DNA of 64,000 nt from Streptomyces taklimakanensis (GCF_009709575.1 NZ_WIXO01000001.1:2420001-2484000), one strand, 5' to 3'; counted from the stretch's first letter, positions 41,906 to 49,849 are shown. Notes: a model not told the origin generated them from the sequence alone. Translations and numbers: made by a program.

Positions 41906-42741
41906 CCGGGTTCGAGCAGGAAGCGGACCAGCCGGACGCGGCCGTCGGGGGCGAACTCGCCGAAGGCGAACACCTCCTGGCTCCGCTTCGACTTCCCGTC
42001 CCGGCTGGTGGTGTAGCGGGCCGCGAAGCGGTTGCCCTCGCGCAGGGTCTCGTGGACCTCCACGGGGTAGACGTGCCCCCGCTTCCGCTCGTCCTCCAGG
42101 GCCTTCAGGACGCCGGAGCGCTGCATCACCTTCCCCCCGACCTGGTGCAGCGCGTCGGGGGTGTGGAAGCGGTCGTGGGCCTCGGCGGCCGGCACCGCCG
42201 GGTCGTACCCGGCGGCGTAGTAGGCCCGCAGGTAGTGCGCCGGGTCCTGGGCGGGCGTCGGCTCGGCCCCGGCGACGGGCGGCGGCGCCGGGGCGGTCCC
42301 CGGTGCGGGCCGGGCCGCGCCGTCGAACGAGTCCCGCTCCCCCGTCCCCGACCAGCCGGGCCGGGTGGAGGAGAAGGCGTCGGTGCGGACCACACGCCCG
42401 TCCTCGGCCAGTTCGGCGAAGACCGCCGCGTCCGTGGCGCTCTGGAGCTTCCACATCATGGGCGTGCCGATGGTGTACCGGGCCGCGGCCCTGCGCCCCT
42501 CCACGATCACCTCGTGGAGGTGCAGTTCGAACGGCGCGTCGAGGGAACGTCGGGAGCGCAGGCTGCTCAGGATCTTCTTCCGGTCCCAGACCCGACCGTT
42601 GACCCGGTGGGTGCCGTGGGGGAGGTGGTAGCGGTCCCAGACCTCCTCGACCGGCTCGTCCCCGTCGATGGCGTCGGAGTGGTAGGCGCGGAGGTACCCG
42701 GCGAAGTCCTCCGCGGCGGTGGGACGGTCCGTGCTGCTCAT
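41890..42741 (-). CDS. Duplicated SnoaL/NTF2-like protein (283 aa)
   Basis: Two homologous halves joined by a Pro/Ala-rich linker (~residues 135-165): DFAGYLRAYHSDAIDGDEPV...RYHLP and DPAHYLRAYYAAGYDPAVPA...RFHTP begin the repeats. Each continues with a VHE/LHEVIVEG-RAAARYT-type strand pair. NTF2-like domains form cone-shaped pockets and serve as cyclases, isomerases or binding proteins. The catalytic residues are not evident and the substrate is unknown. It is the last gene of the peptide operon, overlapping the FAD oxidoreductase stop by 4 bp. The ATG is at 42741. Confidence 0.75.
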   Translation of the reverse strand: MSSTDRPTAAEDFAGYLRAYHSDAIDGDEPVEEVWDRYHLPHGTHRVNGRVWDRKKILSSLRSRRSLDAPFELHLHEVIVEGRRAAARYTIGTPMMWKLQSATDAAVFAELAEDGRVVRTDAFSSTRPGWSGTGERDSFDGAARPAPGTAPAPPPVAGAEPTPAQDPAHYLRAYYAAGYDPAVPAAEAHDRFHTPDALHQVGGKVMQRSGVLKALEDERKRGHVYPVEVHETLREGNRFAARYTTSRDGKSKRSQEVFAFGEFAPDGRVRLVRFLLEPGYGAA

Positions 42742-44222
42742 GGTGCTCTCCCGGATCTCTCGGTGTGCGGCGCGCCGCTCCCGGGTCCCAGGGGCGGCGT
42801 GGTCGTGATGTGGAACTCCCGACGCAGGGCTACCCGGGCCGCGTGGTGGCCGCACATCCCGTGCACGCTGGGACCGGGCGGCGTCGACGCGGAGCACAGG
42901 TACACCCCGGGCAGGGGCGTGCGGTAGGGATTCCAGGCGGGCACCGGCCGGAACACGGACTGCGCGAGCGTGACGGCTCCCGCGCCGATGTCCCCACCGG
43001 GATAGTTGGGGTTGTACGTCTCGTAGTCGGCCGCCGGCACGCCACGTGCCGCGACGACCGTGTCGGCGAAGCCGGGCGCGTACCGCTCGATACGGCGGGT
43101 GACCAGGGGAACCGGATCCCGGGTGTCGCCGTTCGGCACGTGCGCGTAGGCCCACACCGGACGGCGACCGCCCACGGCGCGCCCGGGGTCGGTCACGGCC
43201 GGGTCGACCACCAGCACGAACGGCTCCTCGCAGGTCTCCCCCCGGGCCGTCGCCCCCTCTGCCGCGAGGGTCTGGGCTCGGGTGCCGCCCAGGTGCACGG
43301 TCCCGGCCCGGCCCACTTCGGGGGCGGCCCACGGGATGGGCTCGTCGACCAGGAAGTCGACCTTCGCCGCTCCCGGACCGTAGCGGAAGCGGCCCAGGGC
43401 CCGGCGGTACCCCGGTGGCAGCCGGTCGCCGGCCAGTTCGAGCAGACCGTGCGGCGTGACGTCCAGCATGACCACCCGTGCCTCCAACTCCGCGAGGTCG
43501 GTGACCCGGTGGCCGGTGTGCAGCACACCGCCGTGCGCCCGCAGGTCGTCGGCCAGGGCCTCCGCGATGCGGCCGCTGCCGCCCCGCGGCAACGGCCAGC
43601 CGGTCGCGTGCGCCAGGTGTCCCAGCAGCAGCGCGATGGCGCCGGAGGGCGGGCTGGGCAGCCGACCCACCGCGTGCGCCGCGACCCCGGTGAGCAGTGC
43701 CCGGGCGGCCTCGGTCCGCAGCCCGTCGCCTCGCAGGAGGTGACTCAGCACGCGCGGGCCGAGCAGCAGCGGAACGGCGGGATCCCGCGGCACGGACCGT
43801 TGGCCGGACAGCAGGAAGTCGGTCACCCCCGCGCTGTGCCGCACCAGGGGTTCCATCAGCCGCCGCCAGCGCCGCCCGTCCGGCCCCAGACGGTCGCAGG
43901 TCTCCTCCAGGTCCCGGTGGGCGAACGCGGCGGTACCGTCGTCCAGGGGATGCGCGTAGGCGATCGGCGGCTGCAGCAGCGGGACCCCGCGGGCCGGGAG
44001 GTCGAACTCGCGGAAGAACGCGGACGCGGCCGCCATCGGGTGCACCGCGGCACAGATGTCGTGCCACACCTCGGGGTCGAACAGCGCCTCGCCGCGCAGG
44101 CCTCCGCCGACGGCGGAGGCCTGCTCGTGGACGTGCACGGTCAGTCCCGCGCGCGCCATGGTGACGGCGGCCGCCAGACCGTTCGGACCGCTGCCGACGA
44201 CAGCGACGTCGGCGCGCGTCAT
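42738..44222 (-). CDS. FAD-dependent oxidoreductase, phytoene desaturase-like (494 aa)
   Basis: The N-terminal dinucleotide-binding motif is VAVVGSGPNGLAAAVTMARAGLTVHVHEQ (GxGxxG...E). Further family marks are GGGLRGEALF, LPRGGSGRIAEALADDL, RVVMLDVTPHGLLEL and the C-terminal FAD motif YLCSASTPPGPSVHGMCGHHAA. The family includes carotenoid desaturases, retinol saturases and many uncharacterised desaturases acting on hydrophobic substrates. Within this operon it could oxidise a residue of the peptide product or a co-substrate; that is inference. The ATG at 44222 overlaps the exporter stop by 4 bp. Confidence 0.88.
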   Translation of the reverse strand: MTRADVAVVGSGPNGLAAAVTMARAGLTVHVHEQASAVGGGLRGEALFDPEVWHDICAAVHPMAAASAFFREFDLPARGVPLLQPPIAYAHPLDDGTAAFAHRDLEETCDRLGPDGRRWRRLMEPLVRHSAGVTDFLLSGQRSVPRDPAVPLLLGPRVLSHLLRGDGLRTEAARALLTGVAAHAVGRLPSPPSGAIALLLGHLAHATGWPLPRGGSGRIAEALADDLRAHGGVLHTGHRVTDLAELEARVVMLDVTPHGLLELAGDRLPPGYRRALGRFRYGPGAAKVDFLVDEPIPWAAPEVGRAGTVHLGGTRAQTLAAEGATARGETCEEPFVLVVDPAVTDPGRAVGGRRPVWAYAHVPNGDTRDPVPLVTRRIERYAPGFADTVVAARGVPAADYETYNPNYPGGDIGAGAVTLAQSVFRPVPAWNPYRTPLPGVYLCSASTPPGPSVHGMCGHHAARVALRREFHITTTPPLGPGSGAPHTERSGRAP

Positions 44223-45967
44223 GCCAGGGCTTCCTCTGCGGCGAACTGCTGTCCGGCGAGCCGTCGGTAGACCTCGTCGGACTCGATCAGCTCCCGGTGG
44301 GTGCCGGTCGCCCGCACCCGTCCCTCCTCCATCACGATGATGCGGTCGGCCCGCACGATGGTGGACAGCCGGTGCGCGATGGCCAGGACGGCGCACTCGC
44401 GGGCGGCCTCGGTGATCGCGTCGCGCAGCGCGACCTCGGTGTCGCCGTCCAGGTGCGCGGTGACCTCGTCCAGCAGGATCACCTCCGGCCGCTGCAACAG
44501 CGTACGGGCGATGGCGAGCCGCTGCCGCTGGCCGCCGGAGAGACCGGCGCCGCGCTCGCCGAGCTCCGTGTCGAGCCCGTCGGGCAGCTCCGCGACGAAA
44601 CCCTCCATGCTGGCGAGCCGCAGCGCACGGGCGACCTCCGCGTCGTCGGCTCCGGGGTTGGCGTACGTCAGGTTCTCCCGGATCGTGCCGCGCAGCAGCG
44701 GCGCGTCCTGCTCGACGTAGCCGACCAGCGACCGCAGTTCCGCCAACCGCAGGGCGGCGACGTCCCGCCCCGCGACCCGGATCGTGCCGGAGTCCGGCCG
44801 GTGGAAGCGCTCGATGAGCTGGAACGTCGTCGTCTTCCCGGCCCCCGACGCGCCGACGATCGCGGTCAGGCCGCGGCGCGGCAGGCTGAACGAGACGTCG
44901 CGCAGCACGGGCGCGCCCTCGTGGTAGGAGAAGACGACGTCCTCGAAGCTGACCGCGGGCGCCGACTCCGCCACGGGCTCGCGCTCCCGCGGCTGCCCCG
45001 ACCCCACCGGCCCCGCCGGGTCTTCCTCGTCCTCCTCCTGCGGAACCGCCCCCAGCTCCGTCACGCGCTGGACGGCGGCCCGGCCCTGCTGGATCTGACC
45101 GATCGACATGAAGAGCATCACCAGCGGCGCCACCAGGTAGAAGAGGTACATCACGAACGACGTGAGATCGGCCGGCGACAGCGAGCCGGTGGCCACCCGG
45201 GCCATGCCCCAGGAGATGACGACGGCCAGTGAGAGCTGGGTCCCGACGTTCATCATGGGGGTGAGCAGCGAACCGAACCCGATGACCCGGATCCCGCTGC
45301 GCCGGGCCCGGTCCGCCAGCCCGGCCAGTTCCTCGCTCTCCCGCTCCTCGGCGCGTGACGCCTTGACCGTGGTGATGGCGCCGAGCACCCGCTGCAGGCC
45401 CGAGCCGAACGCGCCGATGTCCTGCCGGTTCTGCAGGGCGGCGATGCGCACCCGGCGGGCCAGGAACAGCGAGGCGCCACTGGCCACCCCGAGGCAGGCG
45501 ACCGTGGTGAGCAGCAGCTTCCAGTCCAGCCGGGCCATCAGCACGACACCGCCGACGACCATGAACACCGAGGTGACCACCTGGGCCAACGCCTGCGCGA
45601 TGATCAGGCAGGCGACGGAGGTGTCGGACACCGTGCGCGCGAAGACGTCCCCGTGCTCCAGGCGTGAGAAGTACGGGATCTGGCTGCGCAGCAGACGGCC
45701 GCCGAGGATGCGCCGGGCGTCGAACGCGATGTTCTCGCCGGCCCGGCCGATCGCGTAGGAGTGCCCGGCCCCCAGGGCCGCGTCCGCCACGAAGAACAGC
45801 GCGATGAACGTGATGGGCCAGGCGATCGACTCCTGCCGGGACACGGCCTCGATCAGACGGCCCAGCATCCAGGGCTGGGCGAGCGTGGCCGCCGCGCCGA
45901 CCAGCCCCATGCCGATGCCGGCGATCAGCAGGGCGCGGTGGCGGCGGACTGTCTCCCGGAGGTTCAT
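44219..45967 (-). CDS. ABC exporter, fused membrane and ATPase domains (582 aa)
   Basis: Six predicted membrane helices occupy residues ~10-300 (LLIAGIGMGLVGAAATL, ITFIALFFVADAAL, VVTSVFMVVGGVVLM, LLTTVACLGVASGASLFL and two later segments). The ATPase follows, with Walker A GASGAGKTT, the signature LSGGQRQRLAIA, Walker B VILLDEVTAHLD (Val for the usual Pro after Glu) and the H-loop AIAHRLST. No N-terminal C39 peptidase precedes the membrane domain, so leader removal must happen elsewhere. It probably exports the peptide product of this operon, possibly also conferring immunity. It overlaps both neighbours by 4 bp. The ATG is at 45967. Confidence 0.92.
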   Translation of the reverse strand: MNLRETVRRHRALLIAGIGMGLVGAAATLAQPWMLGRLIEAVSRQESIAWPITFIALFFVADAALGAGHSYAIGRAGENIAFDARRILGGRLLRSQIPYFSRLEHGDVFARTVSDTSVACLIIAQALAQVVTSVFMVVGGVVLMARLDWKLLLTTVACLGVASGASLFLARRVRIAALQNRQDIGAFGSGLQRVLGAITTVKASRAEERESEELAGLADRARRSGIRVIGFGSLLTPMMNVGTQLSLAVVISWGMARVATGSLSPADLTSFVMYLFYLVAPLVMLFMSIGQIQQGRAAVQRVTELGAVPQEEDEEDPAGPVGSGQPREREPVAESAPAVSFEDVVFSYHEGAPVLRDVSFSLPRRGLTAIVGASGAGKTTTFQLIERFHRPDSGTIRVAGRDVAALRLAELRSLVGYVEQDAPLLRGTIRENLTYANPGADDAEVARALRLASMEGFVAELPDGLDTELGERGAGLSGGQRQRLAIARTLLQRPEVILLDEVTAHLDGDTEVALRDAITEAARECAVLAIAHRLSTIVRADRIIVMEEGRVRATGTHRELIESDEVYRRLAGQQFAAEEALA

Positions 45968-46719
45968 GCCGGCTTGGTGTAGGACGCGACGAACAGACCG
46001 GCCTCGGGTGTGTAGCCGGTCCGCAGCCAGTCGCCGTAGTGGCCCTCGGGCCGCAGTCCGGCGTCCCGCGCGTAGCCGTCCACCTCCTCGGGGACGAGCA
46101 GGCGCACGGCCTCGGTGCCGATGCGGTGGGTGCCGTCCGCCTCGAACCACACGCTGGACACCTGCCAGACCCGGTTGTCCATCAGGAGCGTGGCGTGCAT
46201 CTGGATGCCGGTGTTCGGCTCCGGGTAGGGCACGAACATCGTGGTGCGCGTCAGCCCCTCGTGCTGGGCGACGATGCCCGGACGGTTGTGCGTCTCGATC
46301 ACCAACCGGCCGCCGGGACACAGGTGCTCGGCCGCCCGTGCGACGGCCTCCCGCTGCCCCTCCGGGTCGAGGATCAACGCGAGCGTGGAACAGACGCAGT
46401 AGACCAGGCCGTACTGCCGGCCGTCGCGGTAGGTCCGGATGTCGCCGAGTTCGGCGGTCACCTCGCCCTCGTCGGCCTTCTTCTCCAGAGCCGTCAGCAT
46501 CTCCCGCGAGGAGTCCACACCGGTGACCGGACCGACCCGGCGCGACAGCGGCAGCGCGATCCGTCCCGTCCCGACGCCGAACTCCAGCGTGCCCCGAGGG
46601 GGGTCGGGGTGGAACCCGGCCAGTGCCTCGACGGTGGCCTCCGTGGCGGCGTCGTTCGGGAAGACGCGGTCGTACCAGCCCTCGAACTGCTTGCCGTAGC
46701 CGATGTCCGCGATCGTCAT
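45964..46719 (-). CDS. Class I SAM-dependent methyltransferase (251 aa)
   Basis: SAM motif I is LEFGVGTGRIALPLSRR, with the acidic residue of motif II in GVDSSREML, then LGDIRTYR and the post-motif LCPGGRLVIETHN. The middle of the protein (residues ~160-200) is beta-rich, as in small-molecule methyltransferases. Substrate unknown; operon position suggests methylation of the peptide or of a tailoring intermediate. It could in principle act as the O-methyltransferase missing from the neighbouring hydroxymalonyl-ACP set, but it is in a different transcript. The ATG at 46719 has ggag six bases upstream. Confidence 0.88.
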   Translation of the reverse strand: MTIADIGYGKQFEGWYDRVFPNDAATEATVEALAGFHPDPPRGTLEFGVGTGRIALPLSRRVGPVTGVDSSREMLTALEKKADEGEVTAELGDIRTYRDGRQYGLVYCVCSTLALILDPEGQREAVARAAEHLCPGGRLVIETHNRPGIVAQHEGLTRTTMFVPYPEPNTGIQMHATLLMDNRVWQVSSVWFEADGTHRIGTEAVRLLVPEEVDGYARDAGLRPEGHYGDWLRTGYTPEAGLFVASYTKPA

Positions 46720-46769
46720 GGGTTCTCCGTTTCTCGTGGGCGAAACCCCCGCACCGGGAGCCGTCGGTC

Positions 46770-47348
46770 TCAGGCGGCCCGCAAGAAGGCCGGGGAGACG
46801 GGCTTCATGGGCAGGTAGGTGGAGACGTAGAGGACTTCCGGTTCCTCGCTGTCGTCGTGGCCGGTGGCGCGAACCACGGCGAGTTGGAAACCGCGTACGT
46901 CGGAGACGTTCGGGGTCTCCCTGATCTGCCTCCTGATGAACTCGGCCAGGACCCGGAAGGGCGGCGAGCCGGTCGGGTCCTCCCCCTTGGAAATGCTCTT
47001 GAGCATGGCGCTGCAGATGTCGAAGACGGCCTTCTCCGTTCGGCGGGACGAGAACCAGAACGCCTGGATCATCCTGCGCTTCTGGATCAGTTCCAACTCG
47101 ATCCAGGGGGACGTCTCGCGGTTCTCGTCGAGGGTGCGGTAGAGGTAGTGGTAGTCGTGCGTCGCCGGGTTGGGCGCGAAGAACTTCCAGTTGGGCACGA
47201 GGGAGAACAGGTCCTTCTCCCGTGCGCGTTCGAAGGCCGGGCTCGGGTGCTGCGCGGCCAGCGTCGCCACCAGCAGGGCCGCGCCCGTCAGACGCGTCAC
47301 GGCACCGGGGCCGGTGAAGGCCTCCTTGACGAACGAGGCGGCGTTCAC
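46770..47348 (-). CDS. SdpA-like peptide-maturation protein (192 aa)
   Basis: An N-terminal membrane segment (VTRLTGAALLVATLAA, residues ~17-32) is followed by a short linker and the block LVPNWKFFAPNPATHDYHYLYR (residues ~51-71). From memory, a WxFFAPNP-type block is characteristic of the SdpA family, which works with SdpB to mature the Bacillus SDP peptide toxin. The remainder is a soluble mixed domain (FRVLAEFIRRQIRETP, YVSTYLPMKPV). It overlaps the HTTM-hydrolase stop by 4 bp, matching the SdpA-SdpB partnership. No catalytic residue is known. Family assignment rests on this block plus context. Confidence 0.7.
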   Translation of the reverse strand: MNAASFVKEAFTGPGAVTRLTGAALLVATLAAQHPSPAFERAREKDLFSLVPNWKFFAPNPATHDYHYLYRTLDENRETSPWIELELIQKRRMIQAFWFSSRRTEKAVFDICSAMLKSISKGEDPTGSPPFRVLAEFIRRQIRETPNVSDVRGFQLAVVRATGHDDSEEPEVLYVSTYLPMKPVSPAFLRAA

Positions 47349-49252
47349 TTCTCCTCACCCGCCTTCCCGTCGATGTCTCCGGCCGGGGCCACGGTCTCCG
47401 GCTCGGGTCGCGGAACGCAGTGGCGGTCCACGAAGGACGCGATCAGATCCGCCGCGGTGCGCGCGTGGCGCGCGTCGGTCAGGATCGTGTCGTGCCCCGC
47501 GCGTTCCACCACGGTGACGTCCCCGTGCCGGCCGGCCGCCTGGTGGGACCGGGCGATGTCGTGGTACATCAGCAGCTGCTCCTGGTCCATGTCCACGGTC
47601 ACCTGCGCGGCGACGACCAGCCCCGGAGCCGGCACCGGCGTCAACTCCTCGTCGAAGGAGTCAAACTCCTCCCGCACCACCTCCCACTCCCGCTTCGCCG
47701 CCGTCCACAGCCGGGAGTCGGTGTAGAGGGCGAACACCTTCTGCCGGTAGGGGTAGGGCAGGTCGTCCACCCAGCGGGGGCGCGACATCAGCGCACCGCA
47801 GCCCAGCCTCGTCCAGCGCGCCATGTCCGCGAGGGAGGCGGTGAACAGCTCCATGCCCTTCCGCTGCTTGTCCGACCGGACGAGCTGGCCCGGGTGGGTG
47901 GGGTCGAGGTAGACGACGCCGGCCACCCGGTCGCCGAGCCGCGCCGCCGCCCGCCGGTTCAGGTCCGCGCCCAGGGAGTGCCCGACGAGCACCACCTTGC
48001 GGTCCTTCGGCAGGGCCTGGAGGATCAGGTCCTCCAGGTCGTCCACGGACTCCTGCAGGGTGTAGGGAGCCTCCCGCACACGACGGCTGGGACCGTAGCC
48101 CGCACGGGCATAGGTCACCACCGGCTGGCCCAGGTCGAAGGCCAACCGCTCGACCATCCAGGCGAAGTGCTCGGGGGTCGAGGCGAGACCGTGGTTGAAG
48201 ACGACGACCGGACGGTCGTCGAGGTCCCGGCCGCCGGTGTCGTACTGCAGCACGTTGCCGCACCGGGTGGTGACGGTGCGGGACATCGGCCACCCGGCCA
48301 CGGCACGGGCACGCTGCTGCGTCGCCAGCACGGCCGCCCCGGTGACGCCGCCGGCCAACAGCACCAGAGCCGTCTTGACCATCCGGTCGTCCCGACCGGC
48401 GACCGCGGGGAGTTCCCGCGGCGCGGCCGTGTAGGCGATCATCGGATGCATCGCGGGGAACGCGGTCATGAACCGGCCCAGGCCCATGACGAAGGCGTTG
48501 ACGACGTGGAAGCTCCCCGCCGCTCCGATCAACGGTCGGGTCAGGCGGCCACCGGCCAGGTAGACGACGGGAAAGAGGCACTCCATCGCCAGGACCGCGT
48601 GCTGGGTGACCTTGCTGGCCCGGGGATAGCGCTGCGTCAGGCGGTACGCGCGCTCGAAGCCGTAGGTGCGGGTCCGCATCACACCGGGCAGGGCCGAGCC
48701 GTCGCGCCACTTCGTCCCCGCCATCTTCGTCCAGCCGGACGCGGCGTAGGACATGTTGGCCTGGAGCGCCAGATACCACATCAGGGCGTCCTTGACCTGC
48801 GGGCTGCTCGCCAGTCGGGCGAGGCCGGTGACCGCCTGCACCTGCGTGGCGACCTGGTCCGAGCCGTCCGAGCCGTAGCGGTGACGGGCCTGGAGGAGTG
48901 TGGTGGTGGCTCCCAGGTAGAGGTTGCCCACCCCCCGCCACCGGCTGTTCCCCGGCAGGAGCATCCCCAGACTGCACGCTACGCGCGTCGCGTGCAGGGC
49001 CAGGGTGGTCCGTCTACCGCTCACGACGTCGGTGAGCTTCTGGATGGCCGGAACCTTGCTCTCCGGGGTCTGTCTCATGATCTCCCAGTCGTTGAGACCA
49101 CCCGGACCCAGATTGCGGTGCTGATGAAGGTATTCCAGGGAAGAAGAGAGACTGGAAAGGGCCGCGAGGCGTTCCGATATGCCTATTGCGCGGTCCCTGG
49201 AAACTGGAATAGGGGAGAACAACGCAGACGAAATCTTCTTTATCATCCTCAT
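47345..49252 (-). CDS. HTTM/SdpB-like membrane domain fused to alpha/beta hydrolase (635 aa)
   Basis: Residues ~75-300 form a multi-pass domain with HTTM/SdpB marks: RYGSDGSDQ, then YLALQANMSYAASGWTKMAG and KWRDGSALPGVMRT (around 160-195), then ECLFPVVYLAGG. Residues ~335-615 are an alpha/beta hydrolase: VVFNHGLASTPE (oxyanion His-Gly), nucleophile VGHSLGAD near 424, VYLDPTHPG and a late His in ERAGHDTIL. HTTM proteins relate to vitamin K-dependent carboxylase, and SdpB is needed to make the SDP toxin. A covalent hydrolase partner is not usual in that family. The N-terminal codons are AT-rich for this genome (several ATA, TCT and GTT). The ATG at 49252 follows aagga. It is the first gene after the hairpins separating it from the peptide genes. 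Confidence 0.8.
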   Translation of the reverse strand: MRMIKKISSALFSPIPVSRDRAIGISERLAALSSLSSSLEYLHQHRNLGPGGLNDWEIMRQTPESKVPAIQKLTDVVSGRRTTLALHATRVACSLGMLLPGNSRWRGVGNLYLGATTTLLQARHRYGSDGSDQVATQVQAVTGLARLASSPQVKDALMWYLALQANMSYAASGWTKMAGTKWRDGSALPGVMRTRTYGFERAYRLTQRYPRASKVTQHAVLAMECLFPVVYLAGGRLTRPLIGAAGSFHVVNAFVMGLGRFMTAFPAMHPMIAYTAAPRELPAVAGRDDRMVKTALVLLAGGVTGAAVLATQQRARAVAGWPMSRTVTTRCGNVLQYDTGGRDLDDRPVVVFNHGLASTPEHFAWMVERLAFDLGQPVVTYARAGYGPSRRVREAPYTLQESVDDLEDLILQALPKDRKVVLVGHSLGADLNRRAAARLGDRVAGVVYLDPTHPGQLVRSDKQRKGMELFTASLADMARWTRLGCGALMSRPRWVDDLPYPYRQKVFALYTDSRLWTAAKREWEVVREEFDSFDEELTPVPAPGLVVAAQVTVDMDQEQLLMYHDIARSHQAAGRHGDVTVVERAGHDTILTDARHARTAADLIASFVDRHCVPRPEPETVAPAGDIDGKAGEEK

Positions 49253-49290
49253 ACCGGAGCTTTCCTTCGCGTCGACCCGGCTGCGGGTAG

Positions 49291-49342
49291 GGTTGAGAGG
49301 ACTGTCGGGCCGCGATTCCGGCGCGGCCCGACAGCTCTCACC
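49291..49342 (-). terminator. Strong hairpin between peptide genes and maturation genes
   Basis: A perfect 13-bp stem (49302-49314 with 49322-49334, 7-base loop) is extended by ggttgagag/ctctcacc (49291-49299 with 49335-49342, one bulge). It begins downstream of the second peptide gene in the transcript and before the HTTM gene. That is where a partial terminator would give high peptide and lower enzyme expression. Confidence 0.75.
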
Positions 49343-49343
49343 A

Positions 49344-49366
49344 CTCCCGGGGGCAGCCCCCGGGAG
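49344..49366 (-). terminator. Second hairpin downstream of the peptide genes
   Basis: The 10-bp perfect stem ctcccggggg / cccccgggag (49344-49353, 49357-49366) with a 3-base loop lies directly upstream, in transcript order, of the larger hairpin. The two can act together as an attenuator or mRNA-stabilising structure. Confidence 0.65.
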
Positions 49367-49423
49367 GCTCTCTCAGAATCCCGCAGGACTCCTCAACTGG
49401 TGGCGCTCGTCCAGCGGGACGGG

Positions 49424-49618
49424 TCAGCCGGCGGTACGGCCGGCCTCGTACGCCTGGACGGTGACCCACGCGGCGCCGGCGCCGCCGGCGAAGCCCACGC
49501 CGAAGGCGACCAGGCCCGGAGTGGCCTGGACGGGCATCATCGCGCCGAACTCACCGCCGGTCTCGTCCGTCAGCTCCTCGGGGGTGAGGGCGGCGACACT
49601 CTCGACGATCCTGTTCAT
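49424..49618 (-). CDS. Candidate precursor peptide 2 (64 aa)
   Basis: The ATG at 49618 has an excellent site (gaaggaga in transcript sense, about 7 bases upstream). Residues 1-28 are acidic and leader-like (VAALTPEELTDETGGEFG), with a LTxEEL...GG pattern known from bacteriocin and other peptide leaders. Residues 29-64 are hydrophobic and Gly/Ala-rich, beginning PVQATPG and ending EAGRTAG. This 36-residue segment aligns without gaps to the neighbouring peptide with 16 identities. It has no Cys. It is followed by two hairpins and then by the maturation genes. Function as a secreted toxin, signal or two-component bacteriocin half is inferred. Confidence 0.72.
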   Translation of the reverse strand: MNRIVESVAALTPEELTDETGGEFGAMMPVQATPGLVAFGVGFAGGAGAAWVTVQAYEAGRTAG

Positions 49619-49657
49619 TCCGGTTCTCCTTCGGGAGTCGATCGACATACGAACGGG

Positions 49658-49849
49658 TCAGCCGACGACGCGGCCGGTGACGTAGGCACCCACGACGGAG
49701 CCCGCACCGACGACGGCACCGCCGACGTACCAGCAGGTGGCAACGGCCCCGGGGGTGGCCAGGACCGGCGCCGGGGCGTCGTCCTGGTAGCCCTGCTCCA
49801 GCGGACCGAGGTCCTGGTCGTTCATGAACACGGAGATTTTCTGCTCCAT
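49658..49849 (-). CDS. Candidate precursor peptide 1 (63 aa)
   Basis: The ATG at 49849 lies behind a purine-rich gaggagagcagga stretch. The N-terminal ~27 residues are polar and acidic (MEQKISVFMNDQDLGPLEQG). From residue 28 (PVLATPGAVATCWYVGG) to the C-terminus (GAYVTGRVVG) it is hydrophobic and glycine-rich, with one Cys, one Trp and two Tyr. It is a paralogue of the peptide encoded 39 bp downstream: both have PVxATPG, then VA, then AY...GR..G at identical spacing over 36 residues. It is the first gene of the operon. Small size, pairing and the following exporter, SdpA and SdpB-like genes make it a candidate ribosomal peptide precursor. Confidence 0.72.
   Translation of the reverse strand: MEQKISVFMNDQDLGPLEQGYQDDAPAPVLATPGAVATCWYVGGAVVGAGSVVGAYVTGRVVG

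Noticed and set aside
45964..46719. Methyltransferase as the missing FkbG-type O-methyltransferase of the hydroxymalonyl pathway
   Set aside because: It sits inside the peptide operon, on a separate transcript, and has no FkbG-specific feature that I can see. Kept only as a remote alternative.
49424..49849. Lanthipeptide or thiopeptide precursors
   Set aside because: No LanM/LanC/LanKC, YcaO or cyclodehydratase gene is nearby, and the cores are poor in Cys/Ser.
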